A stretch of DNA of 64,000 nt from CAZUMW01 sp964621615 (GTDB taxonomy: Bacteria > Desulfobacterota > WTBG01 > CAIYCZ01 > CAIRTM01), in assembly GCA_964621615.1 (NCBI GenBank), contig CAZUMW010000002.1:1-64000 (forward strand). The letters are read 5' to 3'. The stretch's first letter is position 1. Each line of letters starts with the position of its first letter. Positions 6,978 through 15,751 of the stretch are shown here, piece by piece. The notes below the pieces were generated by a model. The model ran no database searches. It was not told the DNA's origin and worked only from the letters and a program-made list of their open reading frames with translations. Both the position numbers and the translations under genes were made by a program.

Positions 6978-9956
6978 TTAATAATACTGTTTGATATAGC
7001 CGTAGGCCTTGTCGAAAAGGTCTTGATCCTTGACTTGGTATTTCACGTAGATCACCTTCCGAAGGGCCTTCTGCACCTCGCGTTCGCCGGCCTTTGTGTT
7101 TTGCCAGCCGGGGAAACGAACGAGCCTTACGATCTCGTCAATGTCGTTCACGATCCGCTCGACCACTACAGGTGTTTCAACATTTTTCACCTCGGCAAAC
7201 AGCTCGGTCAGGGCGGCTTTTGCCTTTGACTGCTCATCAACTGGGTCGACCTGTTTTTCGGCCTGCACTACCTCTTTGGCAAGGGTGAGCAGCTCCTTCA
7301 AAAAATCAAGGCTGTGCAACAGCCCCTGCTCGTGCCGTTCTTTCAGTTTTTCGAGACGCTCGCCAAGGGCGACGAACAGCGGATTGTCCTTGTGTTTGCG
7401 CAACCGGGCGATCAGTTTTATTTCTATCTCTTTTGCCTTTTTGTCCGGCTCCCTGGCATCGAGCAACCCTTCGAGTACCTCAGCATCCATCACCAAGGTA
7501 TCAAGATCGTCTCTTACGGTCTCCAGATGCACGTTTTCGTGCACGAGCTCGATGGTTTTGGCCCCCAGCGAGTGCCACAGCAGCTTGCCGTTGCCGCTGG
7601 GAGGCTTTACCGACTCATACACCTGCGTCAGCCATTTGTAGTCTTTTTCATAAAGCCCGAGACTGGGGTCAGGAGACAGCGCCTCCCACAGGCGGGAGAG
7701 CACCGAGAACTCTGCCGCAAACTTGTCGCGGGTCTCGTTATCCGGCAGGCAATCCTGGGCCGCAATCAGACCTTCGTAGCCGCCGACGGTCCGATCCACA
7801 TCAGGGAAAAACGCGAGACATTTTGCTACCTGGCCGGGCAGCTCTTTTTTAAGATCATCGAGGTTAGTGATAACTTTCTGTACGGCCTTTTCGTCAAAGT
7901 CGAGTGCAGTTGCCACATCGTCGAAAATGCCCAGGTAATCGACGATCAGGCCATGCGTTTTGCCTGAATATACCCGATTGGTGCGACAGATTGCCTGCAA
8001 CAGGTTGTGATCCTTCATCGGCTTGTCAAGATACATCGCCTGCAATATCGGTGCATCAAAGCCGGTCAGCAGCTTTGAGGTGACGATCAGAAACTTGAGC
8101 GGATCGTTCGGATCGCGGAACCGATCGAGCAGTTTCTCCTCATCGTCTTTCGAAAGTTTCCACTGGGCGTATTCGTCTGCCTTGCCGCCCTTGGTGTGCA
8201 TAACAATGGTACTGGCCTCCGGGCCGATCAGTTCATCCATAGCCTGCTTGTACAAAACGCAGCATTCGCGATCGAAGGTCACCACCTGCGCTTTGAAACT
8301 ATTCGGCTCAACTTTTTCCTGAAAGTGCGTAACAATATGACTGCAAATCGCGTTTACCCGCTCGGGCGCCTTGATCAGCACCGCCATCTTGGCTGCCCGC
8401 TTGGCAAGGTCGTCACGGTCCTCTTCGCTTAAGCTCTCGGTCATCTGGGCATAGGCTTCATCGATTGCATCCTTGTTTATGTGGAGTTTCACGTCCACGG
8501 CCTCAAAATGCAGCGGCAGTGTAGCCTTGTCGCGAATCGATTCCTGAAACGAATAGCGGCTCATGTAGCCCTGCTCATCCTCGTCCGCGCCGAATGCCCA
8601 GAACGTGTTGTGATCGCGTTTGTTGATGGGCGTGCCGGTCAGGCCGAACAGAAATGCGTTCGGCAGTGCCTCGCGCATCTTGCGTCCCAGATCGCCTTCC
8701 TGAGTACGGTGCGCCTCGTCCACCATAACGATGATGTTCGGGCGCTCGTTCAGACGACCATCCGCCTCTCCGAATTTGTGAATCGTGGTGATGATGATTT
8801 TGCGAGTATCGGCCTCCAGCAGACTTTGCAATTCTTGCCGGCTCGCGGCGCCGGTCATGTTCGGAATGTCGGCAGCGTTGAAAGTAGCCGTAATCTGGGT
8901 ATCAAGATCAATACGATCCACCACTATCATCACCGTAGGGTTGCTGAGTCCAGGGTGCATTCGTAGCTTCTGTGCCGCAAACACCATCAAAAGCGATTTA
9001 CCCGAGCCCTGGAAGTGCCAAATCAACCCTTTCCTGGGATAACCGTTCACCACCCGCGCTACCATCAGGTTAGCGGCCTCGTACTGCTGGTAACGGCAGA
9101 TAATCTTGATGCGCCGGTGTTTTTTGTCGGTGGCAAACAGGCTAAAGTTCTGCAAAATATCCAGCACCACCTCCGGGCGCAGCATCGAGCGGATGGATCG
9201 CTGCACATCGGCAAGCGTGCCCTCAGACTTGTTGCCACCCTCATGCCACGGACCCCAAATGTCAATGGGCATGCGCACCGAACCATAGCGATAGCATTTG
9301 CCTTCGGTGGCAAAAGAGAGGACGTTGGGCACGAACATCTGCGGCACGCTCTGTTCATAGCCGTTGTGAATGTCGCTGGCCCCGTCAACCCAGGTCACCG
9401 CCGGGCGCACCGGCGTCTTGGCCTCGCCGATCACCAGCGGAATACCGTTCACCAGCAGTACGATATCAAAACGGCGACCGCCTTCCTTGACCGGATAAAC
9501 CCACTGACTGGTGACGACGTAATCGTTTTTACTCAGGTCGTCGAATTCAATCAGCTTGACCGGTGTATGTTCACCCTTATCGCCAAACGGCATCGTTTTT
9601 TCGCCACGCAGCCACTCGGCAAACAACTCGTTTGCCCGCACCAGACCTTCGCTTTGTACCGACAGCGGGATGGTGCGCAGGCGATAGAGCACCTCGTCGG
9701 CACGGTCGGGCTGCGCCCCGATTTCCGGGTTCAGGCGAATGAGAGCATCGCGCACCATAGACTCAACCAGCACGTCGGAATGCTCGCGCGGCAGCTCCTC
9801 TGCAGGCACAAAACGCCAGTTCGCCGCCGTGGCATGCAGCGACACATGCGACCCCAGGTAATCCGCATGTTCCTCGGCAGCCACATTTTCAGGCACACTC
9901 AGCGTATCTATAACAAGCTGCTCAACGGTATTTTCTTCGTTGAAGTAGGTGTTCAT
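6978..9956 (-). CDS. hsdR: Type I restriction enzyme R subunit
   Basis: 992 residues, full length for HsdR. The N-terminal nuclease domain has D164 (FDIVLLVNG) and the E178-A-K180 of VIGEAK, the PD-(D/E)xK core. The SF2 translocase follows with Walker A GSGKS about 317-321 and DEAH at 413-416 (MVDEAHRTQEGDLG), then TGFDAPILQ and the QAICRTNRVY motif VI. AGAGG lies upstream of the ATG. It works with HsdM and HsdS to translocate and cleave unmodified DNA. It is the last gene of the defence operon. Its first 17 residues (FNEENTVEQLVIDTL) closely match a truncated hsdR stub found directly after hsdS at 11357, so this copy replaced or was separated from an older one. Confidence 0.95.
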   Translation of the reverse strand: MNTYFNEENTVEQLVIDTLSVPENVAAEEHADYLGSHVSLHATAANWRFVPAEELPREHSDVLVESMVRDALIRLNPEIGAQPDRADEVLYRLRTIPLSVQSEGLVRANELFAEWLRGEKTMPFGDKGEHTPVKLIEFDDLSKNDYVVTSQWVYPVKEGGRRFDIVLLVNGIPLVIGEAKTPVRPAVTWVDGASDIHNGYEQSVPQMFVPNVLSFATEGKCYRYGSVRMPIDIWGPWHEGGNKSEGTLADVQRSIRSMLRPEVVLDILQNFSLFATDKKHRRIKIICRYQQYEAANLMVARVVNGYPRKGLIWHFQGSGKSLLMVFAAQKLRMHPGLSNPTVMIVVDRIDLDTQITATFNAADIPNMTGAASRQELQSLLEADTRKIIITTIHKFGEADGRLNERPNIIVMVDEAHRTQEGDLGRKMREALPNAFLFGLTGTPINKRDHNTFWAFGADEDEQGYMSRYSFQESIRDKATLPLHFEAVDVKLHINKDAIDEAYAQMTESLSEEDRDDLAKRAAKMAVLIKAPERVNAICSHIVTHFQEKVEPNSFKAQVVTFDRECCVLYKQAMDELIGPEASTIVMHTKGGKADEYAQWKLSKDDEEKLLDRFRDPNDPLKFLIVTSKLLTGFDAPILQAMYLDKPMKDHNLLQAICRTNRVYSGKTHGLIVDYLGIFDDVATALDFDEKAVQKVITNLDDLKKELPGQVAKCLAFFPDVDRTVGGYEGLIAAQDCLPDNETRDKFAAEFSVLSRLWEALSPDPSLGLYEKDYKWLTQVYESVKPPSGNGKLLWHSLGAKTIELVHENVHLETVRDDLDTLVMDAEVLEGLLDAREPDKKAKEIEIKLIARLRKHKDNPLFVALGERLEKLKERHEQGLLHSLDFLKELLTLAKEVVQAEKQVDPVDEQSKAKAALTELFAEVKNVETPVVVERIVNDIDEIVRLVRFPGWQNTKAGEREVQKALRKVIYVKYQVKDQDLFDKAYGYIKQYY

Positions 9957-10051
9957 TTGTTAACCTCTTTTTTCGCGCGAAGGTAAAACTGAAACATAAA
10001 TACCCATATTATACTTTTAAGCCATAAAAATATAATATAATAATGTATGTT

Positions 10052-11191
10052 TTAATTTTCATCCCTGAAAATATCTATATAGCGTCGAAGGATAAAGATA
10101 CGGTTTCTCTGAAAACCGGTTATTTCCTGCAATATGTTCATATCTACCAAGGAGGCAATAAGGCTGTTGGCAGGAACATAATTAATTTCAAGCAGTTCCA
10201 TAGCTTTGTTAACTGTAATAGTCGGAGTTCCATATAAATAGTTGATAAGCTGACGTGCATTTTCTCCCCTTCGACCCAATTTGATCACTTCGGCTTCAAG
10301 TTCTTGCCGGAGGACCAGAATACGTTGAAAGGTTTTTTTACCGCTTTCGGCTGTCTCAATTATAGCTTGCAGAAAAAAACGTACCCAATGTCCGATGTCA
10401 TTGGATTCACGAACACGTGTCAAAGCGTCATAATAGGAACCACGGTGTTTTTCAAAATGGGCTGAAAGATATAGAGACGGCTTGTAAAGCAGGCCGTGGC
10501 TCACTAGATACAGGGTGATAAGAAGGCGACCGATACGTCCATTTCCATCCAGAAAGGGGTGAATGGTTTCAAACTGATAATGGCTTAAAGCACAGCGGAC
10601 CAAGTGTGGCACCTCAATGTTTTCTTCATGCCAAAAAGCTTCGAGATCGGTCAGCACGTCAGGCATATCCTCATGATGTGGGGGTATAAAGGCTGCGTCG
10701 GCAATACTTGAGCCGCCGATCCAGTTCTGGCTTCTTCTGAATTCACCCGGAGTTTTTCGTTCACCTCGTACCCCTGTCATCAGTATTTCATGAGTATGGC
10801 GAAGAAGTCGCAAAGAAAGGGGAAGCCGCTGCAATTCGTCGATAGCGGTATTCATAGCCTTGACATAGTTTTGAACTTCCCGCCAGTCATCACGACGTTC
10901 TGGCAAAATTGCCTCTTCTTCCAACACAGCCTCGTCCATTTCAGTTCTTGTCCCCTCGATTCTACTGGATGTGTTTGCCTCTTTTATGATGTGCATTCTA
11001 ATAAAGAGATCAACATCAGGAACGATTAGTGTAAAAGCGTTTAGCTCTCCAAGGGATTTTGTGGCCTTCTCCAGCAAAACGTTGATACGCGGGTCTTCCC
11101 ATGACCAGCCATGATTGATAAGTGTTGGCTGAAAGCTTTTATACTGATATTGCTGTTTATAGCTGCCGGAAATAAATTCTTCAAATTTCAT
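10052..11191 (-). CDS. Fic family protein with built-in inhibitory motif
   Basis: 379 residues from ATG 11191, chosen because GGAG lies seven bases upstream; a longer frame to 11257 lacks this. The Fic core motif HPFLDGNGRIGR is intact (about 211-222). The N-terminal segment carries SSRIEG (about 75-80), the (S/T)xxxE(G/N) inhibitory helix of class II Fic proteins, in a Fic_N-type domain. The C-terminus (KAMELLEINYVPANSLIASLV) looks like a winged helix. Such enzymes transfer AMP (or related groups) to target proteins. The gene lies between the hsdR stub and the intact hsdR; it may be operon cargo or a host-attacking back-up module. Confidence 0.88.
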   Translation of the reverse strand: MKFEEFISGSYKQQYQYKSFQPTLINHGWSWEDPRINVLLEKATKSLGELNAFTLIVPDVDLFIRMHIIKEANTSSRIEGTRTEMDEAVLEEEAILPERRDDWREVQNYVKAMNTAIDELQRLPLSLRLLRHTHEILMTGVRGERKTPGEFRRSQNWIGGSSIADAAFIPPHHEDMPDVLTDLEAFWHEENIEVPHLVRCALSHYQFETIHPFLDGNGRIGRLLITLYLVSHGLLYKPSLYLSAHFEKHRGSYYDALTRVRESNDIGHWVRFFLQAIIETAESGKKTFQRILVLRQELEAEVIKLGRRGENARQLINYLYGTPTITVNKAMELLEINYVPANSLIASLVDMNILQEITGFQRNRIFILRRYIDIFRDEN

Positions 11192-11240
11192 TAAAAAACT
11201 CCATCCGTAATTTAATTTGAAGGTAACCCCGCAATAATAG

Positions 11241-11357
11241 TCAACGATTGCTCTCACAAACGAAAAAAGAAAGTTCTTTAAAAACCATGTTCGAAGTCAC
11301 GCTGCCGCAGAGCGTGTCGAGAACCATCTGTTCGACCGTGTTTTCTTCGTTAAACAT
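11241..11357 (-). pseudogene. hsdR: 5' stub of a second hsdR
   Basis: A 38-codon frame beginning MFNEENTVEQMVLDTLCGSV and ending at a TGA. The first 17 or so residues match the start of the complete HsdR at 9956 (FNEENTVEQLVIDTL), and the initiation codon overlaps the hsdS stop by eight bases, exactly as in an intact hsdS-hsdR operon. After about 25 codons the sequence (VFKELSFFVCESNR) no longer resembles HsdR. It marks where the original hsdR was cut away, most likely together with arrival of fic and the present hsdR. Confidence 0.75.
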
Positions 11358-12543
11358 GGGCGGCTCCTCCGTGTATCAACTCATTCGAGAGCTGTTTTGT
11401 AAGAACTCGCAGCATGTTGATCTGGCTTGTAAGTTCGTCTATTCGCTGATCTACATTCGCGACCCTAAGAGCAATGGTTTCTTGAAGATCACGCGGGGGC
11501 AAAGGTACTGATAGTGATCGTATGTCCTGCTGCGAGATGTTCTTCATGGCCCCCCCGGTGCCAGTAGCACAACCCATTATTTGATTTCTTAGGGAGCGAG
11601 CTCGCAACGCTTCAAAAATGAAACGCCTGTTTGCTTTGCTCTCATCCAATACGAGCTGGAGGGTTTTGTCACACAGCATCAGATTGGGATAATTCGCAGG
11701 CGTGAGGCAAACCCTTCCAACAAGATCAGTTGTATTGCAGCGCGTTATCAGCAATGCACCTTGATTAACGCTATACTGGGGCAAGAAGTCTGTTGAGTTC
11801 ATAAGGCGTTTGTTCTCTTCAGGCTCAAATCCGTTTGGCCCAACGGCACTGACCTTCAAAACGCCAAGTTCATGCTTTTCTGCTGGCGTGTTGACCCCAA
11901 TAACACTCTTACCGGCAATAATGGATTTCAGGATGGTTCCAAATTTCTGCCAATGGTATGTTTCTGAACAGACTTCATGAATGCGCATCGAATCAAGTAG
12001 TTGTGTGGCTTTGTGGCGAGAAACTAGGTTTTTTTCCACCGCCTCATCCGCCGCCCACAGAATCTCGGCAATGCGTTTCTGTTCATCCAGAGGCGGCAGC
12101 GGAAAATCAAAGTTCCGTAAAGCCTTCCAGCTGGTTCGTGGCGACAGCGATCCGGCCGAGGTATCGAGCGCATGGTCGAAAAAAGCATCGCTCTGGCAGA
12201 TAAATGGCAGAAGCTCCGGCAGCAGAACCTCTCTGTCCTTCGGCTCGAACGTCAGGATGTCCCCAGAGCAAATGCCCTCAAACTTGGCATAGGCAACCTT
12301 CCGCTGATAGGCCCGACGCTTACCGAAGAGCGTTTGACCAGGCACAAATTTTCTGGTAAACGAGGTGCCATCCGCAATGGAGTTCCAGCGCCGGATATGC
12401 AGATCCTCGGGGTCGATGTGTTCAAGTCCGACGATTCTTTCAACGCCATTGGCCGCGGGATCACGCTCCACAAGGTTGGCGTTTTTGACCACATCGCCGA
12501 ACTTAACCCTCTTCCAGCCGGGCTTCAGTGATTGTGTACTCAT
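11350..12543 (-). CDS. hsdS: Type I restriction specificity subunit
   Basis: 397 residues with the two-target-domain layout of HsdS. The first recognition domain ends at the conserved FPLPPLDEQKRIAEILWAAD (about 152-171) with a coiled-coil spacer. The second recognition domain ends at LSVPLPPRDLQETIALRVANVDQRIDEL followed by another helix. It sets the bipartite DNA sequence recognised by the complex; the sequence cannot be predicted by eye. The start overlaps the abiEii stop by four bases (12540-12543), so its translation is coupled to the toxin gene, an unusual arrangement. Confidence 0.93.
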   Translation of the reverse strand: MSTQSLKPGWKRVKFGDVVKNANLVERDPAANGVERIVGLEHIDPEDLHIRRWNSIADGTSFTRKFVPGQTLFGKRRAYQRKVAYAKFEGICSGDILTFEPKDREVLLPELLPFICQSDAFFDHALDTSAGSLSPRTSWKALRNFDFPLPPLDEQKRIAEILWAADEAVEKNLVSRHKATQLLDSMRIHEVCSETYHWQKFGTILKSIIAGKSVIGVNTPAEKHELGVLKVSAVGPNGFEPEENKRLMNSTDFLPQYSVNQGALLITRCNTTDLVGRVCLTPANYPNLMLCDKTLQLVLDESKANRRFIFEALRARSLRNQIMGCATGTGGAMKNISQQDIRSLSVPLPPRDLQETIALRVANVDQRIDELTSQINMLRVLTKQLSNELIHGGAAHV

Positions 12544-13574
12544 CCAGCCGCACCCTTATTGAATCGGTCCTGAAATTCCCGGATGACTTCGATGACGGCA
12601 TCAAAACCGGGCACTGCACCGTAAAACATTTCTCTCTGCATGGTTGTGTAGTCCGATTGCCAGTCAGGCATTTGCGTGTCGGTCGGCAGCAAACGCAGCT
12701 TTCCCGGAACCATTGTCGAATAATCGACCCACGTATAGCGAAAAAAGATCTCGCGGTGGGCAGCGATACGCAAGAACAGCTCCTGATCGGCGGCAGCCTC
12801 GTCGGCAATGCCGGCATTTATAAGGCGATAGAGATCATAATAGTGTCGGGCCATGTGCTGACGGCGGCGTTTTTTATCCTCGGGTCGAAACGTTTCCTCA
12901 TGCAGCAGCATCGCCTTCTCCCAAAAGGTGCGCGTCGGCATCACTGCATTGACTTCGATCTCGTTCGTGGTGAAAAGGTCAGGAAAAACCTCGCTGATGC
13001 AGGGACTGATTACAGCAATGCTGTTTGGCTCGGTGTCAGAGCGTGCCCCCATCTCAATTTTTACCGATCGTCGCAGGTAGGCGGCGCCTTCAGAAAACGC
13101 GGTTGGATATTGAAACAAAAGGGTTTGATGATCAGGATCAGCAGGATCGGGGTCCAGTTGCCACATCTCTGTATGCGGCATTTCCTCTGCGATGGCAGTA
13201 TGCAGGGCCGGCTGAATCTCACTGTTGACGCAGTTCCGGCAGGGCAGACGAAGTTCATCAAGGCGTCTTTTTGTCTGTTTTCTGCTGCCGGCCGCCTCGG
13301 GCGCGTTATCTCCACCGAACCCGAGCGAGTTGCGGTCGATAACGATGTCGATATCCTCTGAAAACCGTTCTATAAGCTTCCAGCATTTTGAGAGCGATGT
13401 TCCGCCCTTGAAGCTCAATCGATCACCCCAGCCCGGCAATCTGAAAAGTTTATCGAGCGTCCAGCAAACCCAGAAATCTTTCTCAACAGCTACGTCCGCG
13501 AGGTTGAGCTGGGCCCCGGTCTGCTCACATATCAGACGGCGTCGTTCGCTGCTCATGCCGGAGAATTCTTTCAT
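12540..13574 (-). CDS. abiEii: AbiEii-type nucleotidyltransferase toxin
   Basis: 344 residues. Type IV toxin motifs: VEKDFWVCW (about 30-38), KGGTSLSKCW (about 56-65) and FSEDIDIVID (71-80), which gives the GG(T/S)x..DxD nucleotidyltransferase site with D74 and D76. AbiEii/MenT-type enzymes add nucleotides to RNA targets and stop growth, giving phage defence. The start overlaps the AbiEi stop (ATGA, 13571-13574) and its stop overlaps hsdS. The toxin gene is thus sandwiched inside the restriction operon. Confidence 0.88.
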   Translation of the reverse strand: MKEFSGMSSERRRLICEQTGAQLNLADVAVEKDFWVCWTLDKLFRLPGWGDRLSFKGGTSLSKCWKLIERFSEDIDIVIDRNSLGFGGDNAPEAAGSRKQTKRRLDELRLPCRNCVNSEIQPALHTAIAEEMPHTEMWQLDPDPADPDHQTLLFQYPTAFSEGAAYLRRSVKIEMGARSDTEPNSIAVISPCISEVFPDLFTTNEIEVNAVMPTRTFWEKAMLLHEETFRPEDKKRRRQHMARHYYDLYRLINAGIADEAAADQELFLRIAAHREIFFRYTWVDYSTMVPGKLRLLPTDTQMPDWQSDYTTMQREMFYGAVPGFDAVIEVIREFQDRFNKGAAG

Positions 13575-14194
13575 GCTGAATCCCCCCTGCCGGCCAGGTC
13601 GCGAAATATTACCGCGATCCAGGCGGGAGCATATTTTATGTCTTTCAGCAATTGCCCCTTTTGCCGGGCATCGAGATGGCGGTTGAGGTGCGCGATTATA
13701 TCTTCATCTACATTTTTTTGCCCGATATGCCGGAGCGCCTGTATCACCAGACCGCTGATCCTGCCGGCAGTGGCCATCGTGCGCGGGGTTGTTCGCTTTA
13801 AAATAATTTGACGCTTGCCGATCCGCACAGTGCGGGAAAGGCTGTCGGTTAAATACGCTATCCGCATCGGCACCTGGGTGGAAAGACCGAGCAGATTTGC
13901 GGCATAGGCTCCGGTCGGTTGCAGCCGGGCAGCATCACGACCGGCAAGGGCCGATGCGATACTGTCCGAGGACGGCTGTAGGGCGCCCAGCTGTTCATCG
14001 ATTTTGGGATAATCATACAGCCCCCGCGCCAGTTGGCGTATCAGGCCTGCCTTTTTGTGCCGTTTCAGAGCGGACGCGATTGCATCACGGCTGCCGAGGT
14101 CCTTGAAATCGTTTGGAGTGAAGACCCAACCCCTTCCGTGGCCATAAATACGGCTAACTATCTTATTATCTATAGTTATTTTGTCTTTTTTCAT
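13571..14194 (-). CDS. abiEi: AbiEi-type antitoxin (DUF6088-like)
   Basis: 207 residues from ATG 14194, chosen because CAGGAAAACT precedes it and because an operator palindrome occupies the bases just upstream; a frame beginning at 14233 would run through that palindrome. The N-terminal winged helix (FTPNDFKDLGSRDAIASALKR..GLIRQLARGLYDYP) is typical of AbiEi/DUF6088 antitoxins. The C-terminal domain includes PTGAYAANLLGLSTQVP and LKRTTPRTM. It should neutralise the downstream nucleotidyltransferase and repress its own transcription. Confidence 0.85.
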   Translation of the reverse strand: MKKDKITIDNKIVSRIYGHGRGWVFTPNDFKDLGSRDAIASALKRHKKAGLIRQLARGLYDYPKIDEQLGALQPSSDSIASALAGRDAARLQPTGAYAANLLGLSTQVPMRIAYLTDSLSRTVRIGKRQIILKRTTPRTMATAGRISGLVIQALRHIGQKNVDEDIIAHLNRHLDARQKGQLLKDIKYAPAWIAVIFRDLAGRGDSA

Positions 14195-14202
14195 AGTTTT
14201 CC

Positions 14203-14262
14203 TGACACAAAAATTGGTATATTTTTGTGTCAAATAATAACCCGTTTATGCCTTCTTGTCGA
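14203..14262 (-). promoter_or_regulatory. abiE promoter and 12-bp operator palindrome
   Basis: A perfect 12-base inverted repeat (TGACACAAAAAT at 14203-14214; complement at 14221-14232; spacer TGGTAT) lies between the hsdM stop and the abiEi start. Just upstream on the minus strand is TCGACA (14262-14257), 17 bases, then TATTAT (14239-14234), placing the transcription start inside the palindrome. The -35 box lies within the last codons of hsdM. The design fits negative autoregulation by AbiEi and would give abiE-hsdS-fic-hsdR a promoter separate from the hsdM genes. Confidence 0.65.
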
Positions 14263-15751
14263 CCCCTTCCAGCATATGCAGCAAACCATTCATAGACTTG
14301 CGCAATGCTATCGAGCTTTCCTGCCAGTTTGCAATGGCCTGTTTGAGGCTGACTGTTCCTGCCGCTTCGGCGCCATTGCTGTTGTCCGTACGAACGTAAA
14401 GCGGGATGCTGAGGTTGTTACCTTTCTGCCGGATCTCGTCACCCGTGGCCACGCGGGCAAAGCCTTCATCATCTCTGAAAGCCTGGTAGGCGGCAACGAT
14501 GCGCTCGATGTGGCCGTCGGTGAGAAAGCTCTGCGCTCGCTCGCGGGTCACCTCATTCACCGCGTTGATGAAGAGCACCTTGTTTTTGCGATTCTTCGGC
14601 TTGTTCATGCGGCAGATGACGACGCAGGCTTCCATGGGCGAGTTGTAGAAGAGATTCGGCCCCAGACCGAGCACACACTCTACCACGTCGTGAGCAATCA
14701 GTTTTCCACGCATGGCGAGCTCTTCATTGCGAAAGAGAATGCCATGCGGAAACAGGATGGCACAGCGACCGGTTTTGGTTTTCATGCTCTTGATGATGTG
14801 CTGCCAGAAGGCGTAGTCAGCGCGGCCCTGAGGCGGAGTGCCGTAGATATTACGGCCCCACGGATCGGCGGCCCAGGCATCGCGGTCCCACTGCTTGATG
14901 GAGTATGGCGGATTTGCCAGGACCACGTCGAACTGCATGAGCCGGTCGCCCTCGACAAAAGCGGGGCTTGACAGGGTATCGCCCCGGACGATGCGAAAAT
15001 CCTCGATGCCGTGCAGGAACAGGTTCATGCGGCCGATGGCCGAGGTGAGCAGGTTGCGTTCCTGACCGTAAAGGCGCAGGTTGCGCCACTCCTTGTTCTG
15101 TCGCTTCAGATGGGCGACAGCAGAGAGCAGCATGCCCGCCGAACCGCAGGTGGGGTCATATATCGACTCACCGGGTTTCGGTTGCAGCATTTCGGTCATC
15201 AGGTGGACGACGGTGCGGTTAGTGTAAAACTCCGCGGCGGTATGGCCGGAATCATCGGCAAACTTCTTGATCAGAAACTCATAGCCCACGCCCAGTTCAT
15301 CTTCAGGACAGTTGGCAAGCGAAAGCGTCCGGGAACTGAAGTGCTCGATCAGCTCGCGCAGCATATGATCCGGCAGGCGATCCTTGTTGGTCCACTGGGC
15401 ATCACCGAAAACACCGAACAGAGTATCCGGATTTGCTTTCTCGATCTCCCGCAGGGCATCCTGGATGGTCTTGCCCACATTCTTAACCCTGGTGCGGGTT
15501 GCTTTCCAGTGAGCGCTTTCCGGTATCTGAAAACGATGCTGCTCGGGCAGCGCGGCGTACTCCTGATCGCCGCCGGATTCCTCAAGCGCTTCGGACAGCT
15601 CCTCATCATATACGTCGCACAGGCGCTTGTAGAACAGCAGCGGGAATATGAACTGCTTGTAGTCCCCGGCATCAATATAGCCCCGTAGCAGGGTAGCAGC
15701 GCCCCAGAGGTAGGCCTCAAGGGTAGACTGTGAAATGTGTTGTGCCTTCAT
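14246..15751 (-). CDS. hsdM: Type I DNA methyltransferase subunit, second copy
   Basis: 501 residues from ATG 15751, which makes an ATGA overlap with the RAYT stop; ATG 15760 would add three residues. The N-terminal HsdM helical domain is present (YKQFIFPLLFYKRLCDVYDEE). The SAM motif is YDPTCGSAGMLL and the catalytic motif LANPPY, so it should make N6-methyladenine. It shares the same architecture and many stretches with the upstream hsdM (NPDTL.G.FGDAQWTNKDRL is nearly identical) but is clearly diverged, including FYTN where the first copy has FYTP. Both copies look intact, so one may modify a different half-site or serve a second HsdS elsewhere. Confidence 0.93.
   Translation of the reverse strand: MKAQHISQSTLEAYLWGAATLLRGYIDAGDYKQFIFPLLFYKRLCDVYDEELSEALEESGGDQEYAALPEQHRFQIPESAHWKATRTRVKNVGKTIQDALREIEKANPDTLFGVFGDAQWTNKDRLPDHMLRELIEHFSSRTLSLANCPEDELGVGYEFLIKKFADDSGHTAAEFYTNRTVVHLMTEMLQPKPGESIYDPTCGSAGMLLSAVAHLKRQNKEWRNLRLYGQERNLLTSAIGRMNLFLHGIEDFRIVRGDTLSSPAFVEGDRLMQFDVVLANPPYSIKQWDRDAWAADPWGRNIYGTPPQGRADYAFWQHIIKSMKTKTGRCAILFPHGILFRNEELAMRGKLIAHDVVECVLGLGPNLFYNSPMEACVVICRMNKPKNRKNKVLFINAVNEVTRERAQSFLTDGHIERIVAAYQAFRDDEGFARVATGDEIRQKGNNLSIPLYVRTDNSNGAEAAGTVSLKQAIANWQESSIALRKSMNGLLHMLEGVDKKA

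Noticed and set aside
9015..9986. Long plus-strand open frame opposite hsdR
   Set aside because: It is the antisense shadow of a strongly supported gene, with no family resemblance and poor amino-acid composition.
15011..15688. Plus-strand open frame of about 225 residues opposite hsdM
   Set aside because: Antisense to a clear methyltransferase gene, with no recognisable motif.
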